In this document: in pieces, positions 4,921 to 9,825 of the stretch
How the letters are laid out: each line of letters opens with the position of its first letter
How positions within the stretch are numbered: the stretch's first letter is position 1
Assembly (NCBI GenBank): GCA_020216575.1
Contig: JAIUYC010000069.1
Location: forward strand, 1-9,825
Direction: 5' to 3'
Length of the DNA: 9,825 nt
Origin: Coleofasciculus sp. S288
GTDB taxonomy: Bacteria > Cyanobacteriota > Cyanobacteriia > Cyanobacteriales > Coleofasciculaceae
Notes under the pieces: model-generated
Database searches by the model: none
What the model saw: only the letters and a program-made list of their open reading frames with translations
Told to the model about the DNA's origin: nothing
Translations under genes and position numbers: made by a program

Positions 4921-4957
4921 GGGAGGTACAAGGCTAAAAAAAGCCTCAGTACCTCCC
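4921..4957 (+). terminator. Strong hairpin before the transporter gene, possible attenuator
   Basis: GGGAGGTAC (4921-4929) pairs with GTACCTCCC (4949-4957). An inner AGGCT/AGCCT stem (4931-4935 and 4942-4946) closes a six-A loop, giving about 14 bp. No U-run follows. It may reduce readthrough from the precursors into the transporter gene, or protect the 3' end of the precursor mRNA, giving more peptide than exporter. Confidence 0.55.
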
Positions 4958-4997
4958 AGCTCTAAGTGATTCTAGAAGTGTAGGAGCCAGACAATAG

Positions 4998-7220
4998 ATG
5001 AAATATATCCTCAGATTCATTATTGACCTTCTCCGGAGTATCTTACAGAGATTAGGCATCAAACCACAGCGGAAGTACACACTCGTTCAACAGCACAGTG
5101 AAGAGGATTGTGGTGCAGCGTGTGTCGCATCCATTGCTAAAGACTACGGACGCATAATCACTTTAGCTCATGCCCGTGAAGTTGTTGGTACAGGACCATC
5201 AGGAACAAACTTAGAAGGTCTGCGCTGTGGAGCAGAATCTCTGGGCTTCAATGCTCGTGCTGTCAAAGCGTCGCCTGACATCATCAATCGGCTTAACGAA
5301 GCTCCTCTACCAGCCATTATTCACTGGCAAGGTTGTCACTGGGTAGTCTTGTTTGGAAAGCAGGGCAACAAGTACATCATTGCCGATCCAGGGTTTGGAA
5401 TTCGCTATATCTCGAAGAACGAACTCCAGAGAAGTTGGAGTAATGGAGTCATGCTACTGCTACAGCCCGATCCTATCCGTTTCGCTGAGCAGGAAGATGA
5501 TGAAACCACTGGTCTTGGACACTTTGTCACTCGAGCCTGGAGCTATCGAAGTCTTCTGCTCAATGCGTTTCTCTGTGCTCTTGTGATGGGATTGCTCTCC
5601 CTGGCATCACCCTTACTGATTCAGATCCTCACTGATGATGTGCTGGTTCGAGGGGATACCAAGCTGCTTAACACACTGGTCATCGTCATCATCGTTATGA
5701 ATGTTGTATCCAGTGGATTGCAACTGATTCAGTCAAATTTGATTGCCCAATTCGCGCAACGATTGGAACTAGGATTGGTTTTTGAGTTTTGTCGCAAAAT
5801 CCTCCGTCTGCCACTGCCCTACTATGAAGCCCGTCGCAGTGGGGAAGTCATTAGTCGATTGCAGGACGTTCAAGAGATTAACCAACTTGTCTCACAGGTT
5901 GTGGTGAGCCTGCCCAGTCAGTTCTTCATCGCACTGGTTTCTTTGGGGTTCATGGCGTATTACAGTTGGAAACTTACTTTGGTTGCTATGGTCGTGGCTG
6001 CTCTATCTACGCTATCGACCATTTGTTTCCTACCTGCTTTGCAACAAAAACTTCGCAAAGCTCTGGTTGTGGAGGCAGAAAATCAGGGAACCCTGGTAGA
6101 AAATTTTAAAAATGCCCTAACGCTCAAAGTTATCACTGCTGCTCCCGACTTCTGGGAAGAACTTCAGGGTCGTTTCAGCCTGCTGGCAAAATTGAAACTT
6201 CGCACCCTCCAAATCGGGATTATTAATCACACTTTTGCTGGATTTATCTCAAACATTGGTAGCCTTGGATTGCTCTGGTACGGCAGTAATCTAGTCATTG
6301 AGCGAGAACTGCACTCGGTTGGACAACTGCTTGCTTTCAATGGCATGAACGGCAACTTCATTGCCTTTATTGGAGCTTTAGTCGGCTTTGTCGATGAGTA
6401 TATGCGAGTCAAGCTGGCGATTCAGCGCATTCAGGAAGTCATTGACTATCCAGCTGAAAGCAATGAGAATGCCCGCAAGCCTCTTGCCAAGGTTTCTGGT
6501 CAAGCTGATGTCATTTGCAACCATCTCACGTTTCAGCATCATGCCGGAAAGACGGAAATCTTGAAGGAATTGACGCTCAAGATTCCCGGTAGTGAAGTAA
6601 CCGCACTAGTTGGTCGTTCCGGTTGTGGAAAAAGCACCCTTGTTAAACTGATTGCTGGGTTATACCCCCTACAGTCGGGAAACATCCAAATCGGCAGTTA
6701 CAACCTTCGGGATTTATCTTTGGACTGTTGGCGCAAACAGGTTGTGCTGGTTCCCCAAGAACCTCAATTCTGGCGACGCTCGATCATTGAAAACTTTCGT
6801 TTAGGTTCTCCAGAGGTAACGTTTGAAGAAATTGTTCAAGCCTGTGAGCTAGTTGGAGCCGATGAATTCATCAGAGATTTGCCAGACACTTATCAAACAA
6901 CCTTGGGGGAATTTGCCGCCAACCTGTCTGGTGGACAGCGCCAACGGTTAGCGATCGCTAGAGGTATCGTCACTAATCCCCCAGTACTTATCCTGGACGA
7001 ATCAACGGCTGGTCTTGACCCACAAAGTGAAGCCCAACTGTTGGAACGACTCTTAACGCATCGAAAAGGGAAGACAACCCTGATGATTAGCCATCGTCCT
7101 AGAGTGATTAAACGAGCCGATTGGGTGGTTGTGTTAGAGCAAGGCAAACTCACCATTCAGGGGACTCCAGCAGATTTGCTGACCCATATTGGCAACCATT
7201 TAGATTTCCTGATTCCTTAA
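4998..7220 (+). CDS. Peptidase-containing ABC transporter (PCAT), C39 peptidase plus exporter, 740 aa
   Basis: This inner-membrane ATP-driven exporter cuts leaders after double glycine and exports the core. The N-terminal C39 domain (about 28-155) has the whole active site: Q32 (oxyanion), C38 in EEDCGAAC, H114 in GCHWVVL and D130 in IIADPG. The membrane domain (about 180-470) has six predicted helices. The ATPase domain has Walker A GRSGCGKST (539-547), Q-loop Q587, signature LSGGQ (643-647), Walker B LILDE with D667/E668, and H-loop H699. All key residues are intact, and the length is typical for PCATs. ATG 4998 has TAGGAG 11 nt upstream, and 25 amphipathic residues precede the peptidase fold. 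Substrates are most likely precursors 1 and 2. Compared with HetC-like cyanobacterial exporters it is the same architecture; its local context points to peptide export. Confidence 0.96.
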   Translation: MKYILRFIIDLLRSILQRLGIKPQRKYTLVQQHSEEDCGAACVASIAKDYGRIITLAHAREVVGTGPSGTNLEGLRCGAESLGFNARAVKASPDIINRLNEAPLPAIIHWQGCHWVVLFGKQGNKYIIADPGFGIRYISKNELQRSWSNGVMLLLQPDPIRFAEQEDDETTGLGHFVTRAWSYRSLLLNAFLCALVMGLLSLASPLLIQILTDDVLVRGDTKLLNTLVIVIIVMNVVSSGLQLIQSNLIAQFAQRLELGLVFEFCRKILRLPLPYYEARRSGEVISRLQDVQEINQLVSQVVVSLPSQFFIALVSLGFMAYYSWKLTLVAMVVAALSTLSTICFLPALQQKLRKALVVEAENQGTLVENFKNALTLKVITAAPDFWEELQGRFSLLAKLKLRTLQIGIINHTFAGFISNIGSLGLLWYGSNLVIERELHSVGQLLAFNGMNGNFIAFIGALVGFVDEYMRVKLAIQRIQEVIDYPAESNENARKPLAKVSGQADVICNHLTFQHHAGKTEILKELTLKIPGSEVTALVGRSGCGKSTLVKLIAGLYPLQSGNIQIGSYNLRDLSLDCWRKQVVLVPQEPQFWRRSIIENFRLGSPEVTFEEIVQACELVGADEFIRDLPDTYQTTLGEFAANLSGGQRQRLAIARGIVTNPPVLILDESTAGLDPQSEAQLLERLLTHRKGKTTLMISHRPRVIKRADWVVVLEQGKLTIQGTPADLLTHIGNHLDFLIP

Positions 7221-7265
7221 ACTCTCTTCAATTAACCGCAGCCGTACCTGTACTCAGAAAAAGAA

Positions 7266-7281
7266 TTGCAAGGGATTGCAA
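7266..7281 (+). promoter_or_regulatory. Hairpin presenting the ribosome binding site of the HlyD gene
   Basis: TTGCAA (7266-7271) and TTGCAA (7276-7281) form a 6-bp stem with loop GGGA, ending two nt before ATG 7284. The purine-rich AAGGGA that would serve as Shine-Dalgarno lies in the loop and stem top, so folding could limit translation. Confidence 0.4.
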
Positions 7282-7283
7282 CC

Positions 7284-8609
7284 ATGCTTAGTCATGAATC
7301 TCATCTTCCTTCGTTGCCTGAAGTTACCAGCGATGAATTGCTACCACCGATTAGCCGATGGACAATGATTTGTGGGCTATCGCTTGTGAGCGTTGTTGGT
7401 ATCGCATTTACTCTTGCCGCAATTATCAAATATCCTGTCAAGATCGCTGCTACTGCTGTTGTTCGACCTGTTGGGGAAATTCGGTTAGTGCAAGCCCCGG
7501 CTGAGGCAGCCGTGAAAAGCATTAATGCGAACGAGAATCAGCTTGTTCGTAAGGGAGATGTCATTGCAACACTGGATGCTTCGCCTCTTGAGATCAAGCA
7601 AAGCCAACTCAACGGAACCAATCAAAGCAACCAAGCGCAACTGGAACGCATTGAGAAACAACTTGACACCCTTACCACCCAACGCAACGCGGAAGAGCAT
7701 CTGAGCCAGCGTGCGATCGCATCTGCACAGGCAGATTTAGCTCGCAGTCAACGGGAGTACCACGAGCGCCAAATCACGACCCAAACGGAAGTAAAGAAAG
7801 CACAGGCTAAGCTGATCTTCGCTCAGACGGACTACCAGCGCTATCAACAGTTAGTCCATCAGGAGGCAGTTTCCCATCAACAACGGGATGAGAAGAAACA
7901 GGCGTACCAGATTGCACTTGCCGAACTGGAACAGGTTCAAACAAGTCTCAATCCCAGTAACGCCTTAGTAACCATTGCCCAAGAACGCATTGCTCAGGAA
8001 CACGCCAAAGGGAAGTCTACCTTGGCAGTCCTGGACAAGGAGCGGGGAAATCTACTCCAACGCAGAGATGAGCTTCTCAATCAACTAAACCGCGATCGCA
8101 AAGACTTGAAGCAAGTTGAGATGGACATTGCAAAGTATGTCATCCGTGCGCCAGAAACGGGAACGCTATTCAAGCTCGATTTGCGAAACGTTGGTCAGGT
8201 GGTGCGCTCAGCAGAAACCATTGCTCAAATTGCTCCCAGTGATGCACCGTTGGTGGTGAAAGCCCAGGTTGACACTCAGGACATCAGCAAAGTTGCTCGA
8301 AACCAGACGGTTTATCTGCAAGTCAAAGCCTACCCTTACCCGGACTATGGCATTCTGACTGGGAAGGTAGTTGCGATCGCGCCAGATGTGACCCAAATCC
8401 CAGTTAATAATTCAGCAGAACAAACAGGCAAAACACGGGCGAGCGCTGCCTACTACGAAGTCGCGATCCAACCGGATACTTTGTATCTCCGCAATGACGC
8501 TAAAAACGGGATTCAGCCGGGAATGGAAGTGAAAGCAGAGATTATTGCTAAGGATGAAACGGTGCTGACGTTCCTGCTGAGAAAGGCAAGGCTATTGACA
8601 GATTGGTGA
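7284..8609 (+). CDS. HlyD-family periplasmic adaptor of the peptide exporter
   Basis: This adaptor links the inner-membrane PCAT to an outer-membrane channel (TolC-like, not in this window). From ATG 7284 it has 441 residues. They comprise a short cytoplasmic N-terminus, one membrane helix (about 27-49, TMICGLSLVSVVGIAFTLAA), and the first half of a lipoyl-like domain (VKSINANENQLVRKGDVIATLD, split here as about 77-98). A long Gln/Glu/Lys-rich coiled-coil hairpin follows (about 105-285), then the second lipoyl half starting RAPETGTLFKLDL and a C-terminal beta barrel (VVKAQVDTQDI to GMEVKAEIIAKDE). A TTG at 7266 would add six residues but lacks a binding site. It follows the PCAT gene by 63 bp with no terminator, so the two are probably cotranscribed. 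Three HIP1 octamers lie inside the gene. Confidence 0.93.
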   Translation: MLSHESHLPSLPEVTSDELLPPISRWTMICGLSLVSVVGIAFTLAAIIKYPVKIAATAVVRPVGEIRLVQAPAEAAVKSINANENQLVRKGDVIATLDASPLEIKQSQLNGTNQSNQAQLERIEKQLDTLTTQRNAEEHLSQRAIASAQADLARSQREYHERQITTQTEVKKAQAKLIFAQTDYQRYQQLVHQEAVSHQQRDEKKQAYQIALAELEQVQTSLNPSNALVTIAQERIAQEHAKGKSTLAVLDKERGNLLQRRDELLNQLNRDRKDLKQVEMDIAKYVIRAPETGTLFKLDLRNVGQVVRSAETIAQIAPSDAPLVVKAQVDTQDISKVARNQTVYLQVKAYPYPDYGILTGKVVAIAPDVTQIPVNNSAEQTGKTRASAAYYEVAIQPDTLYLRNDAKNGIQPGMEVKAEIIAKDETVLTFLLRKARLLTDW

Positions 8610-8637
8610 ATCAGGCTGATTCAAAATGATGGCAAAA

Positions 8638-8649
8638 GTGCGATCGCAC
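8638..8649. repeat. HIP1-centred 12-bp palindrome between convergent genes
   Basis: GTGCGATCGCAC contains the HIP1 octamer and lies in the 64-bp gap between the convergent HlyD and CHAT genes. HIP1 is abundant in many cyanobacteria. With no loop it is unlikely to be a terminator by itself, and no other terminator is evident in this gap. Confidence 0.7.
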
Positions 8650-8673
8650 CTTAAGCAACATTCAAACCCTTCA

Positions 8674-9825
8674 CTACGGACTACCAACCAATGTAAATGC
8701 TGCCCAGTTTTCCGGATCGGGAAATGATTCCATAGTTGTCAACATTGCCTGACGAAGAGCTTGAGCTTTATCAGGATTTTGCACGTAGTTACGATAAAAC
8801 TCAATCATGAGAGTTGTTGTTGATTCATCCGGCACCGACCAGAGAGACACAATCACGCTAGGCACTCCTGCTGCAATCAGAGTACGGGTTAAACCAATGA
8901 CACCATCACCAGTGATTTGTCCTCGTCCTGTATTGCAAGCGCTAAGAACGACCAGTTCAGCGTTCAACCGATACTGCATGATTTCCTCAGCGGTAAGCAG
9001 TCCATCATACTTCTCTCCGGCAGGGGCAAGAGCGATCGCTCCTTTTAAGGGTACCCGATCGTCGAACTGTCCATGCGTCGCTAGGTGGATTAAACGAGCA
9101 TTGGATAGTTGACGCTCGATAGCCGGTTCAGTTGCATCTTTACCAATTAGGGGTGTGGTGTTGAGCAAACGAGCAATATCCACTGCCTCATTTTCTGAGT
9201 AAGGCAGTGGTTTAAACCCCTCAGGCATCGGGTTGGGATTGCCAACAACCAGTACTTGTTGCGCTTGCGCTTCCCCCGATAACTGGTGTCGTCGTTGATA
9301 GGTGGATTGCAAGACCCGAATGGCAGGAGTTGTGAGGATGGTGTGTTTTTCAATCAAATATTTTCCTTCCCTGTCTTGCAGTGCCGGAAAAGGTACTAGA
9401 AATAATTCTTGTTGGGGAACAAATACTACAGGAGCCTGCGGGTTGGTCGGTAACAGATCGGATATGGGAGCAATTAGCAGCTCATGGAGTTCTGTTAAGT
9501 GCGGTTTTTTGGCGCGAGAGGACTGCTCTTTAGTAGCATCAGTAAACGAGCGAGTGATAATCACGCCTTCAGCAAAAGAACGTTGTCTTAGGGTAAGCTT
9601 TTGAGCTGCGAAGTCAACAGTGACTACTTCCCAAGGATCGTAGCCAGGTGCATCATCATTTAACCTGACCCAATCACCAGGTTGGAAGGGGACATCTTGA
9701 GTTTGCCCACGACCGCCATCCATCATCGAAGGGTTAGCGTCAGCGATCAATTCTTCTAAAGATGTATGACTGGATTCGGGATTGGATCGACGAAATTCGA
9801 TTTCGCCTGTGGGTTTAATAACCCA
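8674..9825 (-). CDS. CHAT-domain caspase-like protease (N-terminal part outside window)
   Basis: The frame is open to the window edge. It reads WVIKPTGEIEFR at the start, so the TTG at 9750 is not the true start; 383 residues are visible. CHAT domains are cysteine peptidases of the caspase/separase clan. The dyad is intact: His in HLATHGQF (codon 9073-9075, visible residue 251) and Cys in LSACNTGRG (codon 8935-8937, residue 297). Other family motifs are VVFVPQQELFLVPFPALQD, GKYLIEKHTILTTP, LVVGNPNPM, LPYSENEA and SLWSVPDESTT. In cyanobacteria such domains usually follow TPR repeats, which would lie upstream of the window. About 60 unusual residues (41-105), starting PGDWVRLNDDAPGYDPWEVV, look like an SH3-type barrel inserted before the core. 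It converges on the HlyD gene, so it is not part of that operon. Confidence 0.93.
   Translation of the reverse strand, partial: WVIKPTGEIEFRRSNPESSHTSLEELIADANPSMMDGGRGQTQDVPFQPGDWVRLNDDAPGYDPWEVVTVDFAAQKLTLRQRSFAEGVIITRSFTDATKEQSSRAKKPHLTELHELLIAPISDLLPTNPQAPVVFVPQQELFLVPFPALQDREGKYLIEKHTILTTPAIRVLQSTYQRRHQLSGEAQAQQVLVVGNPNPMPEGFKPLPYSENEAVDIARLLNTTPLIGKDATEPAIERQLSNARLIHLATHGQFDDRVPLKGAIALAPAGEKYDGLLTAEEIMQYRLNAELVVLSACNTGRGQITGDGVIGLTRTLIAAGVPSVIVSLWSVPDESTTTLMIEFYRNYVQNPDKAQALRQAMLTTMESFPDPENWAAFTLVGSP

Noticed and set aside
1..9825. CRISPR array or Cas12k-type system linked to the TnpB-like protein
   Set aside because: No regularly spaced direct repeats exist in the window, and the protein has the TnpB-related YGL...AAA.VVARR signature and not the Cas12k C-terminus.

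Overview
The window comes from a cyanobacterium, probably a filamentous one. Seven copies of the cyanobacterial HIP1 octamer GCGATCGC are present, at 1338, 6951, 7713, 8092, 8373, 8640 and 9032. The gene content also fits: a zinc-ribbon-less TnpB-related protein, a DUF6876-like gene carrying a small palindromic insertion, a CHAT protease of the kind fused to TPR repeats in cyanobacteria, and double-glycine peptide precursors with an FT-L--E-A---NGG leader.

Left region (1-2342): mobile or accessory DNA. It starts with the C-terminal part of an IS200/IS605 TnpB-related protein cut by the window edge. A weakly supported small ORF follows, then an 88-aa hypothetical protein. Last is a DUF6876-like gene split by one in-frame stop that lies inside a short GC-rich palindrome.

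Central region (2343-8609, all + strand): a secretion and peptide cassette. Two Sec-type exported proteins (143 and 219 aa) are followed by three tiny ORFs sharing a leader sequence. Two of these are full double-glycine precursors with cationic, aromatic core peptides. The first is a degenerate member with NGD in place of NGG and essentially no core; it is easily missed at 39 codons. Next come a 740-aa ABC transporter with an N-terminal C39 peptidase (PCAT), which would cut the leader and export the core, and an HlyD-family periplasmic adaptor. A regulatory block (TGAATAAAACT, 9 nt, AACCTA) lies upstream of both exported proteins and of the precursor group. Two of its copies agree at 41 of 42 positions, so these genes are probably co-regulated. 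Most gaps between these genes contain strong RNA hairpins. One sits between the two precursors, several lie between precursor 2 and the transporter, and one carries the ribosome binding site of the HlyD gene in its loop.

Right region (8610-9825): a convergent, minus-strand CHAT-domain caspase-like protease with intact His and Cys. Its N-terminal part lies outside the window, and it carries an extra SH3-like segment ahead of the CHAT core.

The main candidate system is an apparently unmodified, class II bacteriocin- or microcin-like two-peptide cassette with its own exporter, a coreless leader paralogue and two co-regulated exported proteins. No peptide-modifying enzyme and no recognisable immunity gene is visible.
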